Positions 17,647-26,803 of a stretch of 64,000 nucleotides of DNA are shown one piece after another. The DNA comes from Rohdeia sp041398665. Its GTDB lineage: Bacteria > Planctomycetota > UBA1135 > GCA-002686595. The notes below the pieces were generated by a model that was not told the DNA's origin, searched no databases, and worked only from the letters and a program-made list of their open reading frames with translations. The stretch's first letter is position 1. Each line of letters begins with the position of its first letter. The position numbers were made by a program, and so were the translations under genes. The stretch is from assembly GCA_041398665.1 (NCBI GenBank), contig JAWKUH010000023.1, positions 24,063 through 88,062 on the forward strand, given 5' to 3'.

Positions 17647-18756
17647 ATGTTCGAACGCAAGCACGTCGCCGGCCTCGCCGCCTTCACCCTCGTCGCACTC
17701 CCGCTCGCCGACCTGTCCCGCAGGGCGGAGGAGGGCGAGACGCGCGAACGCACCATCACGAGCACGCGCACGATGGCCGTGACCGACTCGGTCATGCGCA
17801 TCGACGGCGAGGAGCGCGAGATGGGCGCTCGCGGCGGCGGCTCGACGACGCGGACCTTCTCGGCCGAGATGACCGACGTCTTCCAGAAGGTCGCCGACGG
17901 ACGCGCGACCAGGTTCACGCGCACCTTCGGCGACATCGCCTCGAAGAGCGAGCGCGAGGGCGGCGCCCAGGGCGGCGGTCAGGGAGGTCAGGGCGGCGGC
18001 GGTCGCGGTCGCGGCTTCGGCGGACCGCGGAACCTCGTCAGCAAGCTGACGGGCGAGGACGTGATCTTCACGCTCGACGCCGACTCCGGCGAGTACGTCG
18101 CCGCCTTCCCCGAGGAGAGCTCCGCCGACAAGGACCTGCTCGAGGGCCTCGTCGCCGACGTCGAGTGCGCCGCGTTCCTGCCGTCGTCGTCCGTCGAGGT
18201 CGGCGCGGAGTGGGACGTCCCGCTCGACGTCTTCGCCTTCGTCGCCATGCCCGCCGGCAACCTGCACCTCGCCCCCGAGGAGTCGGGCGACGACGGCGAG
18301 GGTCGCGGCGGCAACCGGCGCGGCGGCTTCCGCGGCTTCGGTCGTCCCGACAACAGCGACGCGACGATGCCCTACGAGTTCTCGGGCAAGTTCAAGGCGA
18401 CGCTCGCGGAGTACGTCGAGGTCGACGGCGCCCGCTTCGCGCGCATCGAACTCGCGTTCGACGTCACCGGCGAGCGCGACCTCGCCAAGGACGCCGAGCC
18501 CGTCACGCGCGAGACGCCGGACGGCGGTGAGATCACGATGACGACGATCGAGTTGCTCGAGACGCACAAGGTCGAGGGCAAGGGCGAGCTCATGTGGGAC
18601 GTCGGCCACGGCCGACTCTCCTCGCTCACGCTCGAGGGCGACGTCGAGGAGAGCGTCTCGAGCGCCACCGAGATGGAGAGCGACGAGGGCACTCGCAGCT
18701 TCGAGAACGAGACGATCTCGGAGGGCACGCTCGCCTTCGAGTACCACGTGAAGTGA
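17647..18756 (+). CDS. Exported acidic protein, paralogue 2 of a tandem pair
   Basis: 369 aa with a GGAGGAA ribosome site about 10 nt upstream. The N-terminal hydrophobic segment (VAGLAAFTLVALPLADL) is a likely signal peptide. It shares with the preceding gene VIFTLDADSGEYVAAFPEESSADKDLLEGL, VEVGAEWDVPLDVF and KVEGKGELMWDVGHGRLSSL. It differs by a Gly/Arg-rich insertion (QGGGQGGQGGGGRGRGFGG) near residues 105-125 and another (RGGNRRGGFRGFGR) near 220. Function unknown. Confidence 0.8.
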   Translation: MFERKHVAGLAAFTLVALPLADLSRRAEEGETRERTITSTRTMAVTDSVMRIDGEEREMGARGGGSTTRTFSAEMTDVFQKVADGRATRFTRTFGDIASKSEREGGAQGGGQGGQGGGGRGRGFGGPRNLVSKLTGEDVIFTLDADSGEYVAAFPEESSADKDLLEGLVADVECAAFLPSSSVEVGAEWDVPLDVFAFVAMPAGNLHLAPEESGDDGEGRGGNRRGGFRGFGRPDNSDATMPYEFSGKFKATLAEYVEVDGARFARIELAFDVTGERDLAKDAEPVTRETPDGGEITMTTIELLETHKVEGKGELMWDVGHGRLSSLTLEGDVEESVSSATEMESDEGTRSFENETISEGTLAFEYHVK

Positions 18757-18760
18757 GCGC

Positions 18761-18788
18761 CGCGCGGGCGTCCACCGGCGCCCGCGCG
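18761..18788 (+). terminator. Hairpin 1 after paralogue 2
   Basis: Perfect 9-bp arms GCGCGGGCG (18762-18770) and CGCCCGCGC (18779-18787) with an 8-nt loop, directly after the stop codon. Confidence 0.5.
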
Positions 18789-18801
18789 CAGTACGAGATC
18801 C

Positions 18802-18840
18802 GAGGCCCGTCCCCGCGTCGACACCGCGGGGGCGGGCCTC
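18802..18840 (+). terminator. Hairpin 2 after paralogue 2
   Basis: 16-bp stem with one G-T wobble (18802-18817 with 18825-18840) and a 7-nt loop. No T-tract beyond TC. With hairpin 1 it separates the gene from 18907; the same design follows paralogue 1. Confidence 0.6.
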
Positions 18841-18891
18841 GTCCGTGCCGACTTCGAGTGCGCGGAGCGCCGGGCGTTCCCTGCGAGTCGC

Positions 18892-18897
18892 TATGCT
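18892..18897 (+). promoter_or_regulatory. Putative -10 box (TATGCT) of the MBL-fold gene
   Basis: TATGCT is followed by 9 nt and the ATG at 18907. The interval is CT-rich with no Shine-Dalgarno. Confidence 0.4.
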
Positions 18898-18906
18898 CCT
18901 CCCCCG

Positions 18907-19521
18907 ATGAAGAGCACGCGCATCCAAGGGGTCCACTACTGGAGTCGCTACCAGCCGGATCGTCGCATCGACTTCAACGGCTTCTTCGTCGCCGATCCCT
19001 CGGGAGGCGTGCTGCTCGATCCCATGCCGCTCGCACCGGAGGAGGTCTCCGAGCTCCACGCGCTCGGCGGCGTGCGGACGATCCTCGTCACGAACGCCGA
19101 CCACGCGCGCGCGGCGGCGAGCCTGCGGACCGAGACCGGTGCGCGGATCGTCGCACCGGCGTGCGACCGCGAACTCCTCGGCGACGACTTCGCCGACGAC
19201 TGGTTCGAGTCCTCCGACGACCTCCCGCCGGGGATGTCGACACGCTTCCAGTTGGCGTGGCTGCGCGGCGGCAAGCGACCGCAGGAGGCCGCGTTCTGGA
19301 TCGAACCCTGTCGCGCCTGGTACTTCGGCGACGCCGTGCGCAGCCACGAGAGCGGACGACTGCGTCTGCTGCCCGACCCGAAGATCGCCGACCGCGACGC
19401 ACTCGTCGCCTCCGTGCGCGGCCTCTCCGGGCGCGACGTGCAGGCCATCCTGCTCGGCGACGGCGACTGCATCTTCAACGGAGCGCGCGAGGCGTTCGAG
19501 GCCCTCTGCGAGTCGCTCTGA
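18907..19521 (+). CDS. MBL-fold-like hydrolase, probably metal-site degenerate
   Basis: 204 aa. The order of elements resembles small metallo-beta-lactamase-fold proteins: GFFVADPSGGVLLDPMPL, ILVTNADHARAAASLRTETGARIVAP, then WYFGDAVRS and ILLGDGDCIFNGAREAFEAL. The HxHxDH zinc motif is reduced to TNADHARAA, so only one His and one Asp remain and catalysis is doubtful. Cytoplasmic. Followed 46 bp later by the aminopeptidase. Confidence 0.65.
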   Translation: MKSTRIQGVHYWSRYQPDRRIDFNGFFVADPSGGVLLDPMPLAPEEVSELHALGGVRTILVTNADHARAAASLRTETGARIVAPACDRELLGDDFADDWFESSDDLPPGMSTRFQLAWLRGGKRPQEAAFWIEPCRAWYFGDAVRSHESGRLRLLPDPKIADRDALVASVRGLSGRDVQAILLGDGDCIFNGAREAFEALCESL

Positions 19522-19567
19522 CGCGGAGCCGGACCCGCTCGGCACGTCCGCCCGCACCACGACGAAC

Positions 19568-21028
19568 ATGAACCGCATCCTCTTCGACATCGTCCCTGCG
19601 GAGAGCGTCGACCGGCAGGTCGTCGTCGCTCCGATCACCGAGTCCGGTTGGTCGAACCTCGTGTCCTCCGGCGAACTCGCCCTCGTCGCCAACGAGGCGC
19701 GTGTGTTCGCCGAGCTCTCGGCGGGTTCGCGCTTCGCCGCCAAGCCGGGCGAGCACCTCGTCGGTCGCGTCGGCGGACTCGTCGTGCACCTCGTCGGGCT
19801 CGGATCGAAGTTCTCGACGCGATCGTTCCGCGAGGCGGCGGCCCACGCCGTCGGCGTCGTGCCGCCCGCCACGCCCTGGAACCTCGTCGTCCCGAAGGGC
19901 GAGCCCGAGGCGGGCGCCACGCGACGCGACCTCCTCGCCGCCGCGGTGCAGGGTCTCGGGCTCGGCGCCTACCGCTTCAAGCGCTCGGCGTCGCCCGCTC
20001 CCGCCGCACCGGGTCCGTGCGGCGTCGTCGGCGGCGTCGATGCCGCGACGATCCAGGACGCGCTCCAGCGCGTCGAGGGTCAACTCCTCACGCGCGACCT
20101 CGTCAACACGCCGGCGGACCGCCTCGGCCCGGCCGATCTCGTCGAAGCCGCGCGCGAGGTGGGGGAGCGCCACGGCATGCGCGTGCGCACGCTCTTCGAC
20201 GACGAGGTCGACCGCGAGGGCTTCAAACTCGTCGCGTCGACGGGTCGCGCCGCCGAGCGCCGGCCCGCCGTCGCGATCGTCGAGATGGGCGACCCGAACC
20301 GCGCGCCCGACCTCGCCCTCGTCGGCAAGGGCGTCGTGTTCGACACCGGCGGACTCGACATCAAGACCGGCGGCTACATGAAGCTCATGCGCAAGGACAT
20401 GGGCGGTGCCGGCACGATCATCGGCGCGCTCGACGCGCTCGGGCGATTGGGCTTCGACGGCTCGCTGCTCGCCGTGCTGCCCGCCGCGGAGAACGCGATC
20501 GGTCCGCGCGCGATGCGGCCGGGCGACGTGCTCGACAGCATGGACGGCCAGACCGTCGAGATCGGCAACACCGACGCCGAGGGTCGCCTGCTCCTCGCGG
20601 ACGGTCTGTGCTACGCGCGCAAGCGCGGCGCCAAGCGCATCCTCGACGTCGCGACGTTGACCGGTGCAGCGCGCGTCGCGCTCGGTCCCGACGTACCCGC
20701 GCTGTTCGGCAACGACGAGGAACTCGTCCAACTCCTGCTCGACACGTCGAAGGCGCAGGACGAGCCGGTCTGGCGCATGCCGCTCGTCGACGACTACGAG
20801 TGGACGATCGACTCGCCCTTCGCGGACGTCAACAACTCGGGCAGCGACAACCGCGGCGGCGCGATCACGGCGGCGCTGTTCCTGCGCCGCTTCGCGCGCG
20901 ACACGCCCTGGGCGCACGTCGACCTCTACGCCTGGGAGGATCGCGGTCGACCGGGGACGCCGCGCGGAGCGAACGGCATGTTCGTGCGCACGCTCACCCG
21001 GGCGGTCGAGTCGCTGCTCGCCCGGTGA
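19568..21028 (+). CDS. pepA: Leucyl aminopeptidase, M17 family
   Basis: 486 aa, normal M17 length. The C-terminal catalytic domain shows LVGKGVVFDTGGLDIKTGG (metal-binding Lys/Asp), MRKDMGGAGTIIGAL, and the family signature GNTDAEGRLLLADGLCYA, plus WRMPLVDDY and DNRGGAITAALFLRRF. The N-terminal 170 residues are the less conserved regulatory domain. Two Mn/Zn ions hydrolyse N-terminal residues from peptides in the cytoplasm. Confidence 0.93.
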   Translation: MNRILFDIVPAESVDRQVVVAPITESGWSNLVSSGELALVANEARVFAELSAGSRFAAKPGEHLVGRVGGLVVHLVGLGSKFSTRSFREAAAHAVGVVPPATPWNLVVPKGEPEAGATRRDLLAAAVQGLGLGAYRFKRSASPAPAAPGPCGVVGGVDAATIQDALQRVEGQLLTRDLVNTPADRLGPADLVEAAREVGERHGMRVRTLFDDEVDREGFKLVASTGRAAERRPAVAIVEMGDPNRAPDLALVGKGVVFDTGGLDIKTGGYMKLMRKDMGGAGTIIGALDALGRLGFDGSLLAVLPAAENAIGPRAMRPGDVLDSMDGQTVEIGNTDAEGRLLLADGLCYARKRGAKRILDVATLTGAARVALGPDVPALFGNDEELVQLLLDTSKAQDEPVWRMPLVDDYEWTIDSPFADVNNSGSDNRGGAITAALFLRRFARDTPWAHVDLYAWEDRGRPGTPRGANGMFVRTLTRAVESLLAR

Positions 21029-21030
21029 CG

Positions 21031-21079
21031 GCCGGCGGAGCGTCGATTCGTTCCACCGGCGAACCCGGACTCCGCCGGC
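21031..21079 (+). terminator. Possible terminator after pepA
   Basis: 10-bp perfect arms GCCGGCGGAG (21031-21040) and CTCCGCCGGC (21070-21079) separated by 29 nt. Weak as a terminator; the loop is long and there is no T-tract. The rest of 21029-21271 shows no gene; CTAGAAT near 21190 is a possible -10 for the next gene. Confidence 0.3.
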
Positions 21080-21271
21080 GCGAGAGGGGGTGGAGGACCG
21101 TTCCCGGTTCCCTTTCCTGCCGCAACGATGTCCCAGTGTGAAGATCCTGCACGAGGGGCACCGCTCCCTTCACGCCGCCCGGAGAGCCCCTAGAATCGAG
21201 GTCCTCCCGCCGTCCGCGGAACCGCGCCGAGCTCGCGTCCTCGGAGAATCGCACCGCGGCAGCGTGCTGCC

Positions 21272-22111
21272 ATGAACGAGCCCCTGCTCCCGATCGGTCG
21301 CTCCATCGCTCCCTCGTCCGACGACGAGCGCGGCGCCCTTCCCGCGCTGCGCAAGGGTCAGCCGACGTTCCACTTCGTCGAGCGCGACTACGAGGTCCGC
21401 CTCGCGCGCACGGCGGACGAACTCGAGCGCGCCCAGCGGCTGCGCTTCGAGGTGTTCAACCGCGAGCTCGGCGAGGGCCTGCGCGCGTCGGAGTCCACCG
21501 GGCTCGACCAGGACCCGTTCGACTCGCAGTGCGACCACCTGCTGCTGATGCTGCGCGAGACGGGCGAGGTCGTCGGCACGTACCGTCTCCAGACGTCGGA
21601 CATGGCGGAGCGCGGCAACGGCTTCTACTGCGCGTGCGAGTACGACCTCGCGACCGCGCCGCGCGAGGTCCTCGAGAACGGGGTCGAGCTCGGCCGCGCC
21701 TGCATCGCGCGCGAACACCGCCGCGGTCACGCGCTCTTCGCGCTGTTCCGCGGGCTCGCGCACTACCTGGTCGAGAGTCGCAAGCGCTACCTCTACGGTT
21801 GTTGCTCCCTCACGGGCACCGACGCGGCGATGGGGAGCCTCGCGGCGACCTGGCTCGACGGGCGAGGGAAGAACCACGGCACCTTCTTCGTGCCGGCGCG
21901 CGAGGACTATCGGATGGAGCGCGTCGACGTCGCCGCCGAGGACGTCGAGCGCTACGCGCTGCCGCAGCTGTTCGGCACCTACCTGCGCTACGGCGCGCTC
22001 GTCTGCAGCCAGCCCGCCGTCGACCGCGAGTTCGGCACGATCGACTTCCTCGTGCTCTTCGACCTCGCGACCTTCGACGTGCGCCTCCGGAAGCTGTTCC
22101 TCGAGGGCTGA
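21272..22111 (+). CDS. GNAT-fold N-acyltransferase, OlsB/hemolysin-like
   Basis: 279 aa. Residues about 30-180 match the acyl-homoserine-lactone-synthase-like GNAT group that includes ornithine lipid acyltransferase OlsB: YEVRLARTADELERAQRLRFEVFNRELGEG, VVGTYRLQTSDMA, VELGRACIAREHRRG and LYGCCSLTGTDAA. A role in N-acylation of ornithine or another amine to make an aminolipid is likely but the substrate is inferred. No OlsA-like gene is adjacent, although a PlsC-type acyltransferase lies at 25967. Confidence 0.8.
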   Translation: MNEPLLPIGRSIAPSSDDERGALPALRKGQPTFHFVERDYEVRLARTADELERAQRLRFEVFNRELGEGLRASESTGLDQDPFDSQCDHLLLMLRETGEVVGTYRLQTSDMAERGNGFYCACEYDLATAPREVLENGVELGRACIAREHRRGHALFALFRGLAHYLVESRKRYLYGCCSLTGTDAAMGSLAATWLDGRGKNHGTFFVPAREDYRMERVDVAAEDVERYALPQLFGTYLRYGALVCSQPAVDREFGTIDFLVLFDLATFDVRLRKLFLEG

Positions 22112-22405
22112 GCGAGTCGGATCGCCGGGACGAGCTGCACTCGCCCGATCGATCCGGTGGCGGCGTCAGCACGGCGGCACCCGAATGGGGGGGCGACGCG
22201 ATCCGCCGAGGCGGGAGAGAGCCCACCGCCGTACGTGGTCTTCGGCGAAACGTGGATTGAGTGTCCGGCAGGTCGCCGGTAGGCATGGGGTCAACATTCG
22301 ACCGCCAAGACTCCGTTGGCTTCCAACTGTCAAGAAACCTCCGGCCGGACCTCGGCCCACCTGTTCGTATTCTGTTAGGGTGTTGAGCTATGGGAGGTGA
22401 CCAAC

Positions 22406-22678
22406 ATGCCCAATCCCTCGAATGACCAGGGGAAGGCGAGGACTCGCTCCCAAGGAGCCCAGCTACGCAAGCTCGCCTGCGAGAAGATCCCGACCCGCGT
22501 GATGGGCCTCAAGCTCGGACGCTCCGTGGCGTCGGTCCACGGCCGGGCGAACGCGCTGGGCCAGTCTCTCAAGCCGACCAACCTGAACCCCTACGACCAG
22601 TGGAATAGGTGGTTGCTCGGGATGCCGAGCGCGACCTTGATCCGCGAACCTCTGTTCTGCATGACGGGTGCATCTTGA
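22406..22678 (+). CDS. Small DNA-binding-like protein (LGRS..SV..RA helix pattern)
   Basis: 90 aa. The ATG at 22406 is chosen because GGGAGG lies 8 nt upstream; the GTG at 22397 has none. The central stretch LRKLACEKIPTRVMGLKLGRSVASVHGRANALG resembles Myb/SANT- or resolvase-type three-helix segments found in small proteins next to accessory genes. Its stop overlaps the TTG start of the methyltransferase (TTGA), so translation is probably coupled. Upstream, 22112-22405 holds no gene; the TATTCT near 22367 could be a -10. A controller-like role is inference. Confidence 0.6.
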   Translation: MPNPSNDQGKARTRSQGAQLRKLACEKIPTRVMGLKLGRSVASVHGRANALGQSLKPTNLNPYDQWNRWLLGMPSATLIREPLFCMTGAS

Positions 22679-24291
22679 AACTCATCAACGAGGTCACGAA
22701 AAACAAGCTGCGCGGCGGCTACTACACCGACGGTCCCGTCGTGGAATTCTGCATCCGGCGCGTTCGCTCGCTCGTGACCGACGGAGCGGCGACGTGGCTT
22801 GAACCCTCGGCCGGGGACGGCGCGTTCCTCCGTGGGCTTGCCGAGGCTCGGGATGGTGGGCTGATCGAGGCGCCTCGGGTCGCCGCCGTCGAGCGGAACG
22901 AGGCCGAGGCCGGGAAGTGTGCTGCCGTTCTGAGTCAGACTCGCCTCGGCGGAGCTGTCGCCGCCCGGTGCTTCTTCGATTGGGCGGAGGCCGACTCGGG
23001 CACGTTCGATGCCGTGGTGGGCAACCCGCCGTTCGTCCGCTACCAGTTCGTAGAGCGCGAGCAGCGGGAGCTGTTTGAGCAGCAGGCCGCACGGCTGGGC
23101 GTCGAACTCCGTGGTGTGTCCAACCTGTGGATTCCGTTCGCGATCGTGTCGCTGTCGAAGCTGCGGCCCGGCGGCGCATTCGCACTCGTGCTTCCCAGCG
23201 AGTTCGTTTCGACGGTGTCCGCCGGTGCCTTCCGGAGGTACCTCGTCCGGCACTTTGCATCGCTCCAGGTGGACCTATTCCCGAGAGACACCTTCTCCGA
23301 GTTGCTCCAGGACGTTGTAGTCCTCAGTGGTACGCGCGCAGCTCGGGAAGCGACGGCGCGACGCGTGACCTTCTGCGAGCACCAGCCCGGCACGGAGAAG
23401 GGGTGGAAGCACACGGTGCCCGAGCATGTGCAGTCGTGGACGAGGTACTACCTCACCGAGGACGAGGTGGCCTCGTTCCAGGCCGCGAGCGAGCTGCCCG
23501 GGGTGCACGCCCTAGGCAAGGTCGCTCGGGTCGAGGTGTCCATCGTCACCGGCGCCAACGGTTTCTTCACGGTCGACGATGCAACGCGCCGAGAGCACGA
23601 CCTCGACACATGGGCACGTCCCTTCCTCGCACGGACCTCGGACTGCCCCGGGATCGTCTTCCGCAAGACGGACCACGCCGCGGCGAATCGAGCAGGGAGT
23701 CGCGCTTGGCTGCTCGACTTCTCTGCCGATCGCCTTGCGCCCATGAATGGTGCGGTGGCCTACATCTCACGCGGCGAGGCCGAGGGTTTGCCCACCCGCT
23801 ACAAGTGCCGCATCCGCGAGCCGTGGTACCGCGTTCCGCACATCAAGTCCGGTGCGTTGATGATGACCAAGCGCGCACACCTCTACCACCGCCTGCTGCT
23901 GAACGAGGCGGGCGTCCTCACCACGGACACGATCTACCGGGGCGAGATGCTGCCGAGCTTCACCGGAAGAGCGCGGGACCTCGTGGCGGGGTTCCAGAAC
24001 ACCTTGACCCTTCTGTCAACCGAACTCGAGGGCCGCACTTACGGCGGGGGCGTGCTAGAGCTCATCCCGTCGGAAATCGCTCGCCTGCTCGTTCCCGTCG
24101 TGGACATGGCGGACGAACTCGATGCCCTCGACGGGCAGAGCCGCGCGGCCGGTGGTCAGCGAGACAGCGGCGAGGTTGTTAGACGCGCGGTGGACGCACG
24201 GCTCGTTCGCCGCATCCCCGGCCTGGGTGACGTGCTCCCTGTCCTTGAAGCTGCGCGCGTTCGCCTGCTGGAGCGCCGCCACCGCACCTAG
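22675..24291 (+). CDS. N6-adenine DNA methyltransferase (Eco57I-like) of a restriction-modification locus
   Basis: 538 aa from a TTG overlapping the preceding stop; a GTG at 22609 is an alternative. The N-terminus NKLRGGYYTDGPVVEFCIRR is typical of this class. Motif I LEPSAGDGAFL is at residues 42-52 and motif IV NPPF at 117-120. LRPGGAFALVLPSEFVS follows, then a C-terminal half with SFTGRARDLVAGFQNTLTLLSTELEGRTYGGGVLELIPSEI as in TaqI/Eco57I-type target-recognition regions. It should methylate adenine in a specific site. The convergent endonuclease gene is decayed, so this is probably a solitary methyltransferase now. The gene is lower in GC than the core genes. Confidence 0.85.
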   Translation: MKLINEVTKNKLRGGYYTDGPVVEFCIRRVRSLVTDGAATWLEPSAGDGAFLRGLAEARDGGLIEAPRVAAVERNEAEAGKCAAVLSQTRLGGAVAARCFFDWAEADSGTFDAVVGNPPFVRYQFVEREQRELFEQQAARLGVELRGVSNLWIPFAIVSLSKLRPGGAFALVLPSEFVSTVSAGAFRRYLVRHFASLQVDLFPRDTFSELLQDVVVLSGTRAAREATARRVTFCEHQPGTEKGWKHTVPEHVQSWTRYYLTEDEVASFQAASELPGVHALGKVARVEVSIVTGANGFFTVDDATRREHDLDTWARPFLARTSDCPGIVFRKTDHAAANRAGSRAWLLDFSADRLAPMNGAVAYISRGEAEGLPTRYKCRIREPWYRVPHIKSGALMMTKRAHLYHRLLLNEAGVLTTDTIYRGEMLPSFTGRARDLVAGFQNTLTLLSTELEGRTYGGGVLELIPSEIARLLVPVVDMADELDALDGQSRAAGGQRDSGEVVRRAVDARLVRRIPGLGDVLPVLEAARVRLLERRHRT

Positions 24292-25456
24292 GGTGCCCAG
24301 CCGGGCTTCTCGTCCGTTATCGCGAGCGAGTAGGTGTCGTCGTCGAAGCGCCGCAGCAGAACCCAGTTGCCTTGCTTGTTATTCGCCCGGAAGCCACGCT
24401 GAGATGCCCTCGCCCCACTTGATGCTCGTGGAGTAGTTGTTCTGCTTCTTCCTTCCGGTAGCGTGAAAGAGCTTGAGCGCCATCTCTCCCATGTGCTGAT
24501 CACCGGAGGCGGACTGCGAACTTCACGGTGCACTCTTCACCAGTGGCTCGGCCCGTGGATCTGACCCACGCTTCGTCCTTGAAGAACACGTCGCGGAAGT
24601 AGGTGGCGGGCTCCACGTTCTTGAACTTCGCCTTGGTCAGTGGTAGTTCCGCCTTGATGTGAGTGCTCTTACCCCCAGAAGGGGAGCTGGACGGCGTCGG
24701 TGCGACTTAGCTCCTTGCACCACCGCAATGTGACGCCAACGCCGCTGGTCGCCCCGCGTGTCCCGGCGCCGCGTTGCGATTGGAGCCCGCCGCCTGGCGG
24801 CGTTGCTGTTGGGCGCCAAAGCCGAGACCTCTTGAGCCCACCGCCCCTTCTCCGGAAGCCCGCCGCTGGCGTCGGCTGGTCGCCCGGGTCGCCCGACGCT
24901 GCTCCGCAGTCTGGAGGACTCCCTGGGCAAGCAGGTCGTCAACGTCGCACTCGCCACGCACCTGGAAGACGCCCTGTTCGTCGCGGACCGCCCAGGCATC
25001 CGTCGCGGCAGCAATGGCGTCGAGGGCATCGCCCGCGTCGGGCCCGAGCACGATCCCAGCCTCGGCGTTGAACCCGAGGCCGTACTCCGTCATGTTCGCT
25101 GAGCCGACGTACGCGAGGGCAGTGCCGTCTTTCCTGACGAGGTGGATCGTCTTCGGGTGGAACAGCGCGCTGCCCGCGAACCGGACTAGGGTGAGCGACC
25201 TGCTGAGGTGTCCCGCGATGAGTGGCACGAGCTGCCGAACGTCGTCGGCGGTCGGCTGCTCCGGGGCGTTCGAGCCGAGCACGAGTCGAACGACGTCGAT
25301 GCCAGCCAGAGTGTCGAAGTGGTCGCGAAGCGAACCGATCGAGAAGAAGCCCGTCTGTATTCGGACAGCCTGCACACCGGGCACAAGGTGCTCGGCAAGC
25401 CAGGTGCCCACCGCCATGCCGGGATCGCCTCCGCCGGAATCGAGATACTCCACCAT
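24288..25456 (-). pseudogene. Decayed PLD-family restriction endonuclease
   Basis: From the ATG at 25456 the frame encodes a phospholipase-D-type nuclease: VRIQTGFFSIGSL, LFHPKTIHLVRKDG (HxK) and YVGSANMTEYGLGFN. It loses coding sense near 24900. Recognisable pieces then continue in other frames: WCKELSRTDAVQLP (about 24720-24670), KAELPLTKAKFKNVEPATYF (about 24655-24600), KLFHATGRKKQNNYSTSIKWG (about 24475-24410) and NKQGNWVLLRRFDDDTYSLA (about 24380-24315), ending at 24288. At least three to four frame changes are needed. The C-terminal part resembles the DNA-binding half of BfiI/NgoFVII-like enzymes. The stop codon overlaps that of the convergent methyltransferase in a shared CTAG. Confidence 0.72.
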
Positions 25457-25966
25457 CGGCGCCACCCTATGCCGCTCCGGGCGGCGCTGCCAGGCGCCTC
25501 TCCTACCGTCCGCCTCCCAGAGATGGTCGTCCAATCGCCTCGAGACGGCCAGGAAGCCCTACTTCTCCCCAGTGAAACGCTTTCCCCGCCGGGTATGTCG
25601 CGCTGGTCCACCATCGTGCTACCGACCCGGCCTCCGCGCCGGGAGCGACCGAGCAGGATCACAAAGCCGGGCGGCGAGTCGGGGTGGTCGACCCAGTAGA
25701 TGACGTCACAGAGATTTAAGTCGGGCTCCGACGACAGGGCCCTCTTGGAGATCTCGTTGGTGCTGAACGAGAAGTGGCGCTGCATGTCGAGACCGCTCTC
25801 GGCGACGCGGTAAGTTCGAACTAATCTGGGGAAGGAAACCGCCCGGGTTCCGAAAGGGCCGGAGGCGGCGATCGGTGGTCCGAAGCGGAGCCAGAGCGGC
25901 CTCCGAAGCCGTTTCTGAGGCCTTTGGCCGGCGGTTGGCGGGCGAAGGCGGCCGGAGGCGGAGTGG
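25457..25966 (-). other. Degraded ORF region upstream of the endonuclease pseudogene
   Basis: 510 bp without an intact gene. On the minus strand, codons from an ATG at 25785 give MQRHFSFSTNEISKRALSSE and IYWVDHPDSPPGFVILLGRS, which reads like real protein. The sense then seems to jump frame, with ends such as GKRFTGEK-stop or a downstream VSRRLDDHLWEADGR. I do not recognise a family. It may be the broken first gene of the restriction operon. The rest up to 25966 is GC-rich with short GGAGGC-type repetitions and nothing else I can name. Confidence 0.3.
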
Positions 25967-26803
25967 ATGCCCCACCTCGACACGTACGCTCCGCGGCCCA
26001 AGTGCTGGACGGCGCCGCGACGGTTCGGTACTTCCATCGCCGTGCGCGCGCTGAGTTGGCTCCTCGTCCCGATCCGCGCGATCGGCGTGCTCTTCGCGAC
26101 GACGCTTCTCTGGCTCGTCTACCTGCTCGGCCTGCTGGTCCGTCGCGATCCGGTCCGCCGGAGCCGCTGGCGCAGCCGCATGACCCGGCGCTGGGCGCGC
26201 TCGCTGCTGCCGATCCTCGGCGTCGTCGTGCGCACCGAGGGCCCGCTCCCCACGGGCAACCTCCTCGTGTGCAACCACTTGGGGTACCTCGACATCGTCG
26301 TACTCGCGTCCCAAGTGCCCACCATCTTCGTGTCGAAGGCCGAGGTGGCGTCGTGGCCGCTGATGGGGATCGTCGCGCGGACGTCCGGGACGATCTTCGT
26401 CAAGCGGGAAGAGAAGCGCCAATTGGTGGAAACGGGGGAGCGCATCGAGGAAGAACTGCGCCGTGGGAGCACCGTCGTGCTGTTCCCTGAAGGCACGAGC
26501 AGCGGGGGGGAGCAGGTGCTACCCTTCCGCCCTTCTCTCCTGGAACCCGCGGCGCGCGGAGGTCTGCCCGTCGCTCACGCCTCACTGAGGTACATCTCCC
26601 CCGAAGGATTCCCCCCCGCCAGCGAGTCGATCTGCTGGTGGCGCGACATGCCCTTCGGAAGCCACGTCCTGTCCCTCCTGCGACTCCCCCGCATCCGTGC
26701 GGAGGTGCGTTTCGGCCCCGAGCTCCTGCGGGGCCGCGACCGCAAGGAGCTGGCCCACCGCCTATGGGAAGCGACCAAAGCACAGTTCGAGCCGTCGGCC
26801 TAG
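25967..26803 (+). CDS. plsC: 1-acyl-sn-glycerol-3-phosphate acyltransferase-like protein
   Basis: 278 aa. Membrane segment about residues 28-60 (ALSWLLVPIRAIGVLFATTLLWLVYLLGLLV). The acyltransferase motifs are NHLGYLD (HX4D, about residues 104-110), FVSKAEVASWPLMG, GTIFVKREEKR and VLFPEGTSS. The family acylates lysophosphatidic acid or related acceptors at the cytoplasmic membrane. Overlaps the next gene by 40 bp. It could serve with the GNAT-type acyltransferase at 21272 in an aminolipid pathway, but the distance makes that speculative. Confidence 0.88.
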   Translation: MPHLDTYAPRPKCWTAPRRFGTSIAVRALSWLLVPIRAIGVLFATTLLWLVYLLGLLVRRDPVRRSRWRSRMTRRWARSLLPILGVVVRTEGPLPTGNLLVCNHLGYLDIVVLASQVPTIFVSKAEVASWPLMGIVARTSGTIFVKREEKRQLVETGERIEEELRRGSTVVLFPEGTSSGGEQVLPFRPSLLEPAARGGLPVAHASLRYISPEGFPPASESICWWRDMPFGSHVLSLLRLPRIRAEVRFGPELLRGRDRKELAHRLWEATKAQFEPSA

